A stretch of 64,000 nucleotides of DNA. Source: Glandiceps talaboti (Eukaryota > Hemichordata > Enteropneusta > Spengelidae). Under the pieces are notes generated by a model that ran no database searches, was not told where the DNA came from, and saw nothing but the letters and a program-made list of their open reading frames with translations. Positions 38,085 through 52,572 of this stretch are shown here, in pieces. The translations under genes were made by a program, and so were the position numbers. The DNA is taken from assembly GCF_964340395.1 (NCBI RefSeq), contig NC_135561.1, positions 9,998,732 to 10,062,731 of the forward strand. Direction: 5' to 3'. Each line of letters starts with the position of its first letter. Position 1 is the first letter of the stretch.

Positions 38085-40111
38085 AATACTCAGTGCCACG
38101 TCAATGTGGAACAACTACACATTAGCTCAAATAAAAAGTATGTTAATATTTTTTGAAATCAGTCACAGGACATTCATTAATTTTGAATCTAAAGGAGGTT
38201 GCCTAGACAATCATTGTGTAGACCCTAATATGCTAGCGCGCATGCGGTTTGCAACACCGATTCCACCAGGTCCTAATTAATTGTTAAAAGTATGCAAGAA
38301 TAGAACAGCACCGAAAAGGAAAGTTTGTAAAACACCATTTCGTAGAAATGGATGGCCATGACATTTTTACATATTGTTAATTTTCTTGATTTTATTGAAT
38401 ACCCGAAAAAAAACTGTTCACCACGTTCTAATAACCCCTAAAGCCCGTGCAGTACGGCAACAACATATCTAGAGTACCCATATTAAATGTATAGCGAGTA
38501 CATGTAAACGTACCAATTATATTACCATGAAGGACTAACTTGCATAGCAAGTATTCATATCAGAACATTATTGCCTAGAAACATTTTTGTCAGATATTAT
38601 CAGGCAAATCAATGGTATATGCATGAAAGGGAGGTGGTATCATGATCGAAATATTTTGTGTGAGACTTGGAGCTAAGGATAACAGTGTTATCAGAATAGT
38701 TGGCCTTGGAAGCCAGCTAGGCTAGGTGGTGTATCACATGCACACCGGTGAAACATTGAATCTGTTTCGTATGAAGTCGTGTAAATCCTTTCATTTCGTC
38801 TGGCTGGCATGTTCGGGTCAACATTTCCATGCCTTGGACATAAATAAATCTACTTATTGACAACTGAGTTTTGTGACCATCGTTGCCATCGACTTCTTGT
38901 AAAGGTCATGAACTTTTCTTTTGACACGCCCCTTTTCCACGAAGGCCTATTCTTTCAGTTCATCGATGCTTCAGATGCTGCCACCCGGCTCTGTACTGTT
39001 TACCAGTTGTCAACACTCTTTCCACGAAGTCCTATTTAACTTAGTGTACCCTTTCATTTTCATTGGATTTTACTAATAAAAAAAAATTTCTGAACTGTTA
39101 TTTACGCTTCCTGTCTAAGTCTCAGTTTGTGGCCGCCATCTTGCCCTTAGCGTTTTGCTACGATGGCCCAGAAATGATGACAGCCAACTTTGACATGATT
39201 TCTCACGTTTCATGTCAATAATAGGCCTCCAAGCCCAGTGTGTTTTTATATACGAATTCGAGGGGGGGGGATAACACAATTTAGTTGTTTTGGTGATATT
39301 TTAATTTTTTATTGTAGACAAATTATTTTCAAATCCTCAATGTCTGGAAAACCATGCAGTATGTGATATAATATAGGTGTATTGTCATTTTATTTTATTA
39401 ATTCCAAATACAAGATGTAATGTGTAGAACTTGCACTGGTTCCTATTAATGTGGCACATTAGTGCTTGCCAATGATGATGGTGATGATGCCCACTTAGTT
39501 AAATTGTATCAAATAATACCAATTAGAACAGAATGAACATTTGACTTGTAGTTCAAATAATCCACAGGGGTTGTTACATACTTCAACAGATGTCTCTACA
39601 TCATGACAATTTTGGATTTGATGATAATATTTTATTGTAGACATATTTATTGTTAAAATCCTCAATGTCTGGAAAACCATTTAACCCAAAAATACAGTGT
39701 AATGTGTAGAACTTGCACTGGTTCCTATTAATTAACATGTGGTACATTAGTCGACGGTCAACTCCGCTTCAATTGTTAGCTACAAACGGAATAAACTCCA
39801 GTGTGAAATTTACCATTTGTACATTCTAGTCACATAACGCATTGTTTATGAAATAACTTTCAGCCATCATATTGTCACTATATATTTCTGAACTTGAATA
39901 ACTTACAACATGTACAACTCGATGTAAATATCAGTCTTCATAAAGTACAACAGTATTGAATCGACCCTCGATCTTTACCATTTTTTGTATATATCTTAGT
40001 ATTTTGTGTACATAGGACAAATACGCATTAAACTTCTTTTGAAAGATGATGATGATGATGATGATGATGATAATGATAGGTGTTGTTGTTTTTGTTTTTG
40101 TTGTTGTTGTT

Positions 40112-40144
<33 letters not shown>

Positions 40145-40155
40145 GGCGGCGGCGG

Positions 40156-40204
<49 letters not shown>

Positions 40205-41520
40205 GTTGATGATAATACTCAGTGCCACGTCAATGTAGAACAACTACACATTAGCTCAAATAATAATTATGTTAATATTTTTTTTAATCTGTCACAGGAC
40301 ATTCATTAATTTTGAATCTATAGGAGGTTGCCTAGACAATCATTGTGTAGACCCTAATATGCTAGTGCGCATGCGGTTTGCAACACCGATTCCACCAGGT
40401 CCTAATTAATTGTTAAATGTATGCAAGAATAGAACGGCACCGAAAACGAAAGTTTGTAAAACACCATTTCGTAGAAATGGATGGCCATGACATCTTTACA
40501 TATTGTTAATTTTCTTGATTTTATTGAATACCCGAAAAAAAAAATGTTCACCACGTTCTAATAACCACTAAAGCCCGTGCAGTACGGCAACAACAGATCT
40601 AGAGTACCCATATAAAATGTATAGCGAGTACATGTTGTCAACGTACCAATTATAGTACCATGAAGGACTAACTTACATAGCAAGTATTCATATCAGAACA
40701 TTATTGCCTAGAAACATTTTTGTCAGATATTATCAGGCAAATCAATGGTATATGCATGAAAGGAAGGTGGTATCATGATCGAAATATTTTGTGTGAGACT
40801 TGGCGCTAAGGATGACAGTGTTATCAGAATAGTTGGCCTTCGAAGCCAGCTAGGCTAGGTGGTGTATCACATGCACACCGGTGAAACATTGAATCTGTTT
40901 CGTATGAAGTCATGTAAATCCTTTCATTTCGTCTGGCTGGCATGTTCGGGTCAACATTTTCATGCCCTGGACATAAATAAATCTACTTATTGACAACTGT
41001 GTTTTGTGACCGTCGTTGCCATCGACTTCTTGTAAAGGTCATGAACTTTTCTTTTGACACGCCCCTTTTCCACGAAGGCCTATTCTTTCAGTTCTTTGAT
41101 GCTTCAGATGCTGCCACTCGGCTCTGTACTGTTTACCAGTTGTCCACACTCTTTCCACGAAGTCCTATTTAACTTAGTGTACCCTTTCTTTTTCATTGGA
41201 TTTTACTAATAAAAAAAGAATTCTGAACTGTTAACTACGCTTCCTGTCTAAGTCTCAGTTTGTGGCCGCCATCTTGCCTTTAACGTTTTGCTACGATGGC
41301 CCAGAAATGATGACAGCCAACTTTGACATGATTTCTCACGTTTCATGTCAATAATAGGCCTCCAAGCCCAGTGTGTTTGTATATACGAATTCGAGGGGGT
41401 GGGGGATAACACATTTTTTTTATTGTACATAAATTATTTTCAAATCCTCAATGTCTGGAAAACCATGCAGTATGTGATATAGTATAGGTGTATTGTCATT
41501 TTTTTTATTAATTCCAAATA
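35526..41520. repeat. Three tandem copies of a 2.1-kb unit
   Basis: Copies start at TCGACGGTCAACTCCGCTTC: 35526-37642, 37643-39750 and 39751-about 41520 (the last is truncated). They are nearly identical apart from a triplet microsatellite of (GAT)n(GTT)n(GGC)n(GAT)n at 35820-35960, 37938-38085 and 40046-40210 that varies in length. Inside each unit a shorter segment (landmark TTGCACTGGTTCCTATTAAT) occurs twice, about 300 bases apart. A 60-codon open frame recurs in all copies (for example 36748-36930) but may simply reflect their recency. No TE hallmark found. Confidence 0.92.
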
Positions 41521-44500
41521 CAGAATTTACTTTTTAATAATTCTTTCATTTTGACTGACTAGCCTTTTCGGGTCAATAACTTTGCATTTACTGCTTCTTT
41601 GTACAGAATTTACTTGTTGGCATCTCCGTTTAATTTGTGACCATCGTTCCTCATTGTTGTAAAAGTCCTGAAAGTGCAATGAGACATTTAAACTTTCAAT
41701 TTCAGTTTGGTAATTTACAAAGCCTCCTGTTTAAAGGAAATACACTAGAGGATAAAGATCCTTGCCTATAGAGGATTTGTTTGGCATGAGTATTTATAAA
41801 ATTCTCAATTAGTGCAGGAGTAGTGGTAAGCTGGTAAATTCGTTTGGTTTATCCGTTGAAAAATGTCGATATTAGTAATTTGCTGACATGACATAAGAGA
41901 ATTATACATATATCGTAACTTTATATGTTGTATCCACAGAGTTATTGAATTGATACTGGGTAATGTCACAGTGGTTCACTCAGTTTTTGTCTATACATTC
42001 TATCAGTTGTTGTTGCTAGGGAATTCAGTGTTTGTTTGCTCAGCTCTCGATCTATGGTTACGAACTAATGGGCTATTGAGATGTGAACTTTTTGAAACGC
42101 ATTCTTTTTCCACGAAGTCCTCTTCTTTGATTTCGTCGATGGTTCAGATGTCGCCACTGGGCTATGTACTGTTTACCTATACCCAACGTTCTATGGCAGC
42201 CATATTTGTTTATACAATTCACGATTCACTTACATGGTAAATTTGACGCGTACCTCAGAGTATATATTACTAATGGACAATAAGCATTGGGTGGAGCGAG
42301 ATTTTAAGAAATTCTTTTACATCGGTTAAAAACTAACGATAGTGTTAATTACTTTGTGGAAATGCGTGTTAAAATTAAACCTCATAGATGAAAGTAATGT
42401 ACAATTTCCCATAATTGTGTTCATCACACGTGAATATTTAAACCTTGAATGCATGTTTGCCTTGAAATCACATCTCTACTTGCCAGCGTAATTCAGACTG
42501 GCATAATTACACGTGTAAACCAGAAAGCCTAAAGCTGTTTACCTATGCCCCACTTATTATGGCAGCCATCTTTGTTATATGGAATTCACTTATATGGTAA
42601 ACTTCGTGTGTACCGGAGGGTGTATATTAATATATATTTTTAATTATTTCTTTTACATTAGTTGAAAACTAATTATAGTACAAGTTACTAAGGTTAAAGC
42701 TGTGTTAAACATAGAGACGGAAGTAGTATCAAATATCTATGGAATTTCTAGCCATCTGACATTTTGTCAGGAATATTTGTAAATTTAAATGTATTTGGTT
42801 GCATCGAAATGCATGATTTAAACTTATGCATCTGTCGATAAGCATCTTATCCATTATGATGAACTGTTAATTTGACGCGCCTTTTTCCCACACAGTCCTT
42901 CTTAATTGCATTCGACATGTACCTGTGTAGTATAATATTGCTAGATAAAAACCGGCTGGAGTGACTATTTTCTTACACCAGGTGAAACTACTGATAGCGT
43001 CAGATTCCATAGGAAGGATTGGAGTGGTTACACACTGCCAGTGGTCATATTAAGGCCTACATTGCACGAAACAGTCGTAAATTAGATGAAATTAATTCTC
43101 ATTGGCGCTATTAGATATCGTGTTGCTGTAGGTATATGTGTAATTTGCTTGTTTGGATTTGTATGCGTGTTAATAAAAATGTACCTGACTTGTGCTTAAA
43201 AAATATATTCAATCGACACCCAATGTCTACGAGGTCCTACGTAACTAACAGTGTGCCCTTTCATGTTTGTCTGATGTTACTGATCGGCCCATGAAAGTTT
43301 CGTGTCTATAGCCCTCCAAGCCGAGTGTGTTTATATATACGAGTTAGAGGACAAATAAATCATCGTACGAATTAATGTTCAATTTGTCTTAATGAACAGA
43401 AATTCCATTAGCAACATTTCTGAATGCAGTGTTAGTTGTTACAAACGTTTTAAAATAAAAACTAGGTCATTAGATTAACTGTTTCAAAATTGGACCTTAA
43501 TTCGACATAACTGTTGAAAATTAAAAACACAATTTATCCTCTTCATCTGCTGAAATGAGGCGGTATGTATATTTGCTTTTAGAATTATGCATATCCTTTA
43601 GTATTTAATACGAGATATTGATTGTTGACTCAAATTTAATTTGTAAAGATTTGTCTGACTTTCATAAATATTCTGTGAATTAAAACAAATACCAACAGCA
43701 ATAGTGCAAAGTGGCCCTTTTCAGCGATTGATAACAGGTCTGAGGGGAGCAATAAAACTATTTAGTTGTGTTCGGCAAATCTAATTTGTTTATATTTGTT
43801 TGCAAATCTTGATACGAAATGCGGTAGAGGTCTTTAAGATTTTGTTGTATAATTTTTTTGGATTTCACAACGTTGTGTTTCACAATGACTTATCATAGAT
43901 GTTAACGATTTGATTCATGCTAATTAATCAAATTCTGATTTTTAGACAATTCAAATACTACTTTACTTGTGATTTGTGTAATGCTTCCATCATAGCATTG
44001 ACAGAAAAGAGAATACAAAAGTAAGCCTGTTGTATGATATTATTTATCTTCAAGTTGAGGGAAGTAGTAAAGGTAATAGCAAAGTCGACAAGGTCAAACT
44101 TTTTTTTTTCAATTGAACTGATTATACTATAAACTTACTATCACTATTATTGATAGGGACTTCTAGAGAGATTTGCAGCCTTTGACATGAATGACATATA
44201 CGATGTAAAGACTGTAATGACGTCTCTATAGTGTTTGTTTGCAGTGATGTACTTGTCACATTCTTCAGATTCAATCTTTGAATATATAACTGTCAATCTA
44301 TTTTAGGGTAATCAAAGAAAATGTGATTACACATGTTTTTTGTATGTATGTATTTCAAGATTTATATTCATGACTATCTTCACCACACCTTGAAGATCGT
44401 ATAGAAGTTGAATTCGTACTACACAACGACCGCACATCACGTTGTCATACCAGAATCGTCCTTGGTCCGCAGTCGGGAATTAACTAAGAGGGAGATTGAT

Positions 44501-45144
44501 ATTTCTATTTTGCCACAATCACATCCCAAAACTCAGTTCCAAATAATTACTGGATAACTTTAATTTATACAATTACATTACGATACAGTCAGATCATTCA
44601 ATCAATCACATTCTCAAAATAACACATTACGTCATGTAAAACCTGTTGACGACTGAGTCGTACTCGGTACAAACTGTCACCGATCATAAATCATAAATAA
44701 ATGCAAGAATAGGGATCACCTTTTTACAAACTGGTCCTCGGAGAGGGTTATAGTTTAGAAAATAAAATAAGGGACGGTCGTATTCTACTTTGACTCAAGT
44801 TTTACATTTGACTTTGCATTTTTTTTAGTTTGGCATGATCCCACCGGTTCTAAATCCTACTGATATGACATCCTACTACTTCCACCATTGTAAAGTAATA
44901 TAATATCATAACATGTCAGTGAAATGCAGCAAATTATTAACTTTTGTGGTGTAAGGAGAGGAGCGAGTCTCCGGGAAAAGTATGACAAGATCTAGAAATT
45001 CAAGATATGTCGTGGAGTATATATTCATGTTGAGTTCGGTCCTGAGGGTGCCGGTTGTTTGCTCACCTAGTCTTTGGGAATTCTGGCCATCAGCTAAGCC
45101 ATTTAGATCGGAACACGGGCGTTGATTTTTAAACACACACACAC

Positions 45145-45210
<66 letters not shown>

Positions 45211-46900
45211 TCACTCACTCACTCACTCACTCACTCACGGTGGTGGCAATAGTGGAAAACAACAAATGCCTTCAAAAAACATTTCTGCATTGTGACATAC
45301 TATTTAATTCAGAACTGAAGAGAGACACGTCTGATAGCCGGTAAGGGGTTTACAAAGAGGTTGCCCAATGGCAAACTGTCATCTGTCCAATTAATAATAT
45401 TAAGACAAGGTTAATGTTAAAATGTACTAGTATTAGGAGCTCAAAACTTAGATATTTCCTAGAATAGGTCAAGGTAATGTTCAATGGCTTTTAAAGGATA
45501 CACTTGTTGATAATATCAGAATAGTAGCTGTATGATGAGTAGATTGATTATATGATCTGAATTGGAAGCCAGCTAAGCTATAAGGTGGTGTATCACACCA
45601 GTGAACCAATTCGTTTCGTATGAAGTCCAGCTAATCATTTCATATTGGTTGGCTGCCCTGTACATATTTAAATCTACTTATTGACAATTAAGTGTTGTGA
45701 CCACTTTTTGTAAAGGTGACACAGAAAGTGAAAGGAAACATTTAAACTTTTAATTTCGATTCGGTAACTTACAAAACCCCCTGTTTAAATGAAATACATC
45801 TGAGGATAAAAATCATATCATGATTTTTTAAAATTAATAAATTATGTTCTGCGTCTAGAAAAGAGGGGTGCCGATTAAAGCAAAATTTTATCAAAGTGAG
45901 AGTGGATTTGTTTGGCATGCATATTTATATAATTCTCAATTAGTGCAGGGGTAGTTGTAAGCTGGTAAATCTCTTTGGTTTATTTTTATTTTATCCATAA
46001 AAGGTGATAATAATATTGAAATAGTAATATTGAATACTCATTTGCTGACATGACATAAGAGAATTATAGAGATATTGTAACTCGATGTGTTGTTTCCACA
46101 AAGTTATTGAATTAATACTCCGTAATGTCACAGTGGTTCACCCTGTACATGCTATCAATTGTTGTTGCTAGGGAATTGGGTGTTTGTTTGTTCAGCTGTC
46201 GATGGACGATGGCAAACTGATTGGCTACTGAGAAGCGACGTGTCCTATTACATGTATTGAACAGCTTCTTTTTGAAACACTATTTTCCACGAAGTCCTCT
46301 TCTTTCATTTCGTCAGTGCTTCAGATGCCGCAATTCAGCTTTGTACGGTTAACTAACCCGACTTATTTTGGCAGCCATATTTGTTTTACGCAATTCACGA
46401 TTCACTTACATGGTACATTTGACGTGTACCTCAGTGCGTATATTACTATTATACAATAAGCATTGAGTGGAGAGAGATTTTAGACAATTCTTTTACATCG
46501 GTTAAAAACTAACGATAGTTCAATTTGTCTTGTTGAACAGAAATACCACAAGCAACATATCTAAATACAGTATTAGTTGTTACAAAAGTTTAAAATAACA
46601 CTAGGTCATTAGGTGAACTTGATTTGCTCCAATAGGATGCTTTGTATATTCTTCAAAAATGGGCATATCATATCAATGGTTTAATACGTGGTATGACATA
46701 CTGGTTGTTGAATCAAATTTGTAAGGATTTCCCTGACTTTCTATAAATAAAAACAAATAACAGTGGGATAGTACAATAGTGCAAAGTGGGCCTTTCAGCG
46801 ATTGATAATAAGGTCTGAGGGGAAAATAAAATTATTGAGTTGTTTTGGGCAAACCCCATTTGTTGATATTTGTTTGCAAATCTTAATACGAAACATAATT
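41521..46900. repeat. Older degenerate copies of the same repeat family
   Basis: 41540-42230 and 42870-43350 align in pieces to 36680-37160 (landmarks GTGACCATCGTT, TTTCCACGAAGTCCT, TAGGCCTCCAAGCCC and variants). 45540-45720 also matches the 2.1-kb unit (GGAAGCCAGCTA..TATCACA). 41690-42300 and 43380-43850 match 45720-46500 and 46510-46900. The region therefore looks like an ancestral, longer array broken by mutation. No gene found. Confidence 0.75.
45131..45239. repeat. (ACAG)n(CTCA)n microsatellite
   Basis: CACA, then a long CAGA run, then a CTCA run. Confidence 0.95.
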
Positions 46901-48036
46901 AGATTGATTCTTTATGTTCTTTATGTAATATTCAATACAATTAAGGGGGTTAACCTTTTAGCACAACGGACTTGGGGGAGGGTCATATTTTATGCCACAG
47001 ACAGAGCTTTATTATTTTCTCCGCCCATCCCCTTTTAATTATCGAAGGCTCCCTTATTCAATTTTGCCATTCTAGTCGAAATTTAAACTGAATTCTTATC
47101 ATACGATGTATCCAATCATAAAAGTAAGACAAAATATATGAGCAGGTTGTGAAGTAAATTTGCATGGATTCTCTTGAATGTGTTGTTGTGTATTTTACCC
47201 TTACTCAAATAAACACTCACAACATAGAACACTTGAATTAATGTTTATTTTAAAATATAAAAAATGGAAATTGATCTTTTCTGTTGGCTAGCGATTGTCT
47301 AAATGTGCCTTTAAGAAGAAATTGTTCTATAATCTATCAGGGAAAAACCGATACGAGAAAACTACGACATTCCTATACTCGTTAATTACTACATCATATT
47401 TGTATTTCATACCTGGTGCCTTTGCGATTCAAAGTTTACATGTATAGACATATATATATATATCCATTTGGTTGATATAGTTACTTAGCTGCGTTACCTC
47501 AGTAAACACTGTGCAGAATATTGCCATTTCCGAGTCGGCAGGGTATACAGATAGAAATGTGGAAGTATGAGCTATGATTGCACAAGTTAGAACCTGATTT
47601 ATAAATACAAACATAGAAAAGGTTAAAAACTTCACGATTTTCTTTAATATGGAAATTATATATCCGCAGTTAAAATAGTACATCTTTTGCCATATCTTGT
47701 ATCAAATCTGGTGGAAGTTAACTTTCTTGCTCTGATCCATACGCATAAAAATGACGAAAAGAGAATCAGTGTCGCCTTTGCCCTTTCTGTATACGATAAC
47801 GCAGTTATCTTGACCCAGTTAATGTGATGTTTGCTTTAAACAAAAACAATAAAAGGCACTCATGTTAAAAGTATCAACATAGCTGAGAGGTGAAATTAAA
47901 GTTTGTTTTCTTACATTTTTGTATTTCATTTTTTCCTGCGAATTTCTCAAATAGAAAAAAAAATCTACAAATTGGCAACTATGTATCGAGTATGTTTGAT
48001 ATATTTTTCTAGTTGGGTATATATACACATATCCAA
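46901..48036. other. Intergenic DNA downstream of gene G
   Basis: AT-rich with no recognised gene. It should contain the 3' UTR of gene G next to 48037. Confidence 0.45.
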
Positions 48037-51000
48037 CTAGACGTTTTCTTTGAATCTTTTTGACCGGCTTAACATGTGCTTCAAAATCCACAAGACGTAG
48101 TCATCTTTTCCAGTCCCTCGTAGATAAGTCCCCTGTGTTTTCAGATTTGATATTGGAAAGATGTTAACTTCGTCGATACCAGTGGCAATCGACAGTTCAG
48201 TTTTTTTCTCTCGAATAATATCATCACTTTCTATTTTGTCAACGTGAGTCATAACTGCTAACACTGGCACACCATTTCCTGTAGGGAATGAGTAGGAAAC
48301 ATTATTTATACCATTTGCCAGCAGAGGAAGGAAGGAATGAACAAGCAAACAAACAAACAAACAAACAAACAAACAAACAAAAACAAAAAAAGAGACAGAC
48401 AGAGACAGACAGACAGACAGAAAGACAGACAGACAAACAACGAAACAAACACGAATAAGAAACTGCATACACACATACATTCATACATACATACACACAC
48501 ACACACATACATACATACATACATACATACATACATACATACATACATACATACATACATACGTACGTACGTACGTATGTATGTATGTATGTACGTACCT
48601 CCATACGTACGTACGTATGTATGTATGTACGTACATACGTGCATGTATACATTGCATACATACATACATACATACGTGCAATAAATAAATAAACAAACAA
48701 ACAAACAAACAAACAAAGAGAATTGCACACTACCCACTTTCAAAATGAGCACCCGTTTTTGCTGTTACTTATTTATGCCAGGGCTAAATATAAAATTGAA
48801 GATACTGTCCGAAATCTTAACGTATAACGATATTTTGACAATGTTTACCTCTTAACTTCCTTGCTTCATCAACAACAACCTTATCCAGCATATCTACTGA
48901 TGCAGCTGAACCATCGTGAATAATGACAACTGCGTCGACTTTACCAGTGCTGGGTTTCTTCACATATGAAAGCCAAGCTGTGAACACGTTGTTATCTCTC
49001 CAGAAACCAGGTTCTGCATCCTTCGGAAATTTACCTTCCAGGATCCAACTGATTGTCTTCCCAGTCTTGTCCCTATTCTCTTTGCTTGAGACGTCACCTA
49101 GTCCATCTCCAGGAACATCTAGGAGATTGAAAAAATTCTTGCCGATCTGTATGAAGTGTGGTGAAATGACCATAGTTCCAGTTGTGTGTCTGTTCCAGGT
49201 ATCTGTCAATGGTGTTTCGACACCAGGTATAGCCTAAAAGAAACATATAAAATACACCTTTTTTATTTCAAATTTGAAATATATAGGTACAAAACAGTCA
49301 TGGAAAATGTGTTTTACAGACAGTATTGCCCATGGCAGCAGTAGCATTATTTAGTCTTATGTAAGACAGTAACTTTACGCCTGAAAATGTAACAGAGACG
49401 TTCAGCCCAAACTCGAGTGATTTTGAATTTGGCAGGAATCATCGACAAAGGGGATTATGAAAGATTAACTTACCTCTCCAATGGTATTGATAGTTGCTGA
49501 TTTTCCATGACCAGGTGCACCAAAGAAAGCAATAGTTTGGCCAACACATATTTTTTCAATATCATCTGTAAATAATCAATGTTAAATGTTTCATTATCAG
49601 TGCCTTTGAAATAATGAATACACATTTATAAGGAAAGTAAATAACAATGAACAGCAATGAATTATGTTTTTTGGGGTTTTGGTTGTTGTTGTTTTATTTG
49701 TTTGTTTGTTTGTTTGTTTGTTTGTTTGTTTGTTTTGTTTTGTTTTGTTTTGTTTCGTTGGGGTTTGTCATGTGGCTGGATTGTTACGATATCATGTTGG
49801 AAATGTGAAATATTCAAGCTCAAGCCTCGCAGCTGTCAGGTTCTAGGTTTGATTGTGGCCCAGTCAACCGTACCCAGCTATTTATTTATGGACCTGGTTG
49901 GACAGAGATTTATATGTGAATGCTTCAATACACGCACCTTCAGAAATGACTGCATGTGCACCAGGTCATTTAGAGAATCTAGTGAGCGATTGTGGGTAAC
50001 AGTGCTATGTACAGAAAAGCAATATATAAAAACTATCGTTATTATTACAATGAATCAGCTGTGACTCAAAGTTTCAACATGCTTACCTGTCGTTAGTGGC
50101 TCTATCTTGTGGGACTCCATTCGGAAAGAAACCAACTGATCTTTGAGTACACAGGCCGGTTCCAAAGTGTCCATTGGCTCAGACTGTGCTCCCATTTTTG
50201 CTCCCGGACGAAGCAAAACCATCGTTTTGTCTGGGTCCGCGACCTCGTTAGCGATATCTTCTCCAAGTCCAAAACGTTGAAAATCTTCTCTAATTTCATT
50301 AATTACATCAAAGACAGTGTCGTTTTCCCAGCAGACGACAGCTTGTGTCCTTCCAGCATTAGAATGCTTAACAAGGATCTTCATGGCTAGTATAAAGTAG
50401 ACGAAAATTAATTCAGATTGGTTGTTGCCAATAATCTGGTAAATTGTCACAATGTAATGATGGCATTCTGTGAGGTTACACAAGTACCCAGTCCTCAACT
50501 AATTAGGACCAATGATTCCATATTCAAAGGTCATATCTGACAGTTGACAGGGCAGTCTAATCAAAAATCATACTCCATATACTTACGACGTCCTCGGGTC
50601 TTCGTTATCTCTGTTTCCACTTCAAACACAACATTATCTTGGCCAATCTCGGAGATATGGAGAAGGGGGTCCAGCGGCTTGATTTCTCCATCTTCTGAAA
50701 GTAATGAGATTTTAACCTCACTTTCGCCACATTTTAGGCTCTGGAGAACGTCCCCGGCTAGCGAATAATCCGACGCCTTCTCTCTGATAACATTCGCCAA
50801 ATCACATACTTTGTCATCATTAGAAATCTTCACTTTGACTGGATTGATGGCCTTACAGTGTTTCACATAGAGTACTCGTTCTGTGTCAGACAGATGGAAA
50901 AAAGAACTGATGGTGAGAAAGTCATAATATAAATCTCTATAATTGTTGTTTACAAATCTTTTGTGAGTAATATTTATTGCCGTTTCTTAAAGTGGTTTTT

Positions 51001-51217
51001 GGACGAAGGCTGTACACTCGTTTATAATATTACCCATAACCTATGAGAGAGCCCATGAAACACGTTAGTCAACATTTTGAAGAGCAGTTGTCTCACTATA
51101 TGTAACAGATTGGTTTTTTTTGTCAGTCATATTTTTTAGCACAACTGAAATGATTTGATTCAGTAGCGCCATAGGCATGGTGCAGTGTCTGTATGTATGT
51201 ATGTATGTATGTATGTA

Positions 51218-51278
<61 letters not shown>

Positions 51279-52572
51279 GCCTGCCTGCCTGCCTGTTTGT
51301 TTGTTTGTTTGTTTGTTTGTTTGTTTGTTTGTTTGTTTGTTTGTTTGTTTGTTTGTTTGTTTGTTTGTTTGTTTGTTTGTTTGTTTTGTTTGTGTGTACG
51401 ACTACAACTCAAAATTTGTCAGGCCGATTGCCTTGTAATTTGGTGGTGACATTATGTTTAGTGTCTAGTTTAGGGTCAAACAATCTGATTTCAGTAAAAT
51501 AAACCTCCAAAACTACTGGCCAGATTACTCTGAGATTTTGTTTCAATTGAGAAAGGTCCATGACTTGGTGATTCCATCAGTGATATGCAATTTTGGGCTA
51601 AAAATATGTATTTTGGTCTGTGAATCCAAAACTACTGAGCGTATTAGGTTGAAATGTGATGTGGGTACCACTGGGTATGTGTAGATGAAGGTGTAATCAC
51701 AACATGATGATCATATTAGTAATATGTAAATTAGATAAAACAATGTTAATTTTCGTCAAAAAACATATCTTAAAAACTACATGGTGAATTGGGCTGAAAC
51801 TTGGTCGGGTGTTTCTGGAGGTTAATATTCTGCAGATATTCAGAACATTTATGTAAGTGGATAGATGATATCAACAATTATACCAAATACAGTGAATATA
51901 TATGTAATATTGTACAATTGTTATTTTTGAAAATAACATTTTTTATCTTTACACCATATTTGGCACTTAGTATCAAAAAGTTACAAATTCCACTAAAAGT
52001 CTATGCCATTAAGCCGGACTAACCACAGGAACAGAAAACCATATTGTATTTCCTAACAACCAACCCATACCCTATTCAACCCCCGAATTGGTAGTTTATA
52101 ACAATGGCTACTGGGGCGGGGAGCAAATATGTACGGTTATAATACTTGTTTTTCTAATCATTCTCAACGACATTATACACATTAACAACTGCAAACTGTG
52201 GTAGTTCCTTCTTTGAAAATACCTAAAATAAGCTGAGTAGAAACATGTGTTACAAATCAGTGTTACTTTTTTTTAAATGAATCAAATTATCAACTTACGT
52301 TGGTCGAGATGACAGTCAAATTCAACGACTTGGTCTTTCAGATCCTCTACCCCTTCGTTAAACTGAAGTTTCCTCTTTTTATCATGTGACAGACAGACAA
52401 AGAGCTCTAACGTGGACAGTTCAATGTCATTTGGTTCCAGTTTAAAACGCCGTGCTCCCGATCTTAGTTTCTCAGCCAAGGTGGCGACTTTGTCACTTCC
52501 TTGACATTCAAATGGCAATGCATTGCCCCCTCTACTTGACTGGATATACACGATAACAGTATCACTTGACAT
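48037..52572 (-). CDS. Ubiquitin-like x3 plus IFI44-like GTPase protein G
   Basis: Exons 52299-52572, 50587-50880, 50087-50386, 49474-49565, 48849-49233 and 48037-48278 join in frame to 528 residues. Each of the first three exons encodes one beta-grasp ubiquitin-like module of about 90-100 residues, bounded by phase-1 introns (for example VIVYIQSS.., PVKVKISNDD.., MKILVKHSN..). Then comes a P-loop GTPase: G1 GAPGHGKS at 305-312, G3 DVPG at 359-362, G4 THVDK at 459-463, then FPISNL as a likely G5 region. The stretch from KVDAVVIIHDGSAASVD through VPVLAVMTHVDK to the C-terminal DYVLWILKHML follows the order seen in the interferon-induced IFI44/IFI44L GTPases, which lack ubiquitin-like modules. 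Probably a GTP-binding immune-response protein. MSSD at 52572 is the start; an acceptor (GCATTTCAG) lies four bases before it. Gene H lies divergent, 493 bp away. Confidence 0.82.
48338..48720. repeat. Compound tetranucleotide array in gene G intron 5
   Basis: Blocks of AAAC, ACAG, ACAT, ACGT/GTAT and AAAC fill most of the intron between 48279 and 48848. Confidence 0.95.
49699..49756. repeat. (TTTG)n microsatellite in gene G intron 3
   Basis: TTTG units passing into TTTTG units. Confidence 0.95.
51187..51394. repeat. Compound (TGTA)n(TGTC)n(TGCC)n(TTTG)n array in gene G intron 1
   Basis: About 200 bases in four uniform blocks. Confidence 0.95.
51395..51850. repeat. Degenerate tandem units of about 115-145 bp in gene G intron 1
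   Basis: The phrase CAAAACTACT with a following GATTA and TTGAAA recurs in diverged form near 51508, 51625 and 51770, and weakly near 51405. With the tetranucleotide array in front it resembles a repetitive element, of unknown type. Confidence 0.45.

Noticed and set aside
41521-46900. A decayed protein-coding transposon
   Set aside because: Looked for reverse transcriptase, transposase or terminal inverted repeat signals in the old repeat region and saw none; only similarity to the 2.1-kb unit is supported.
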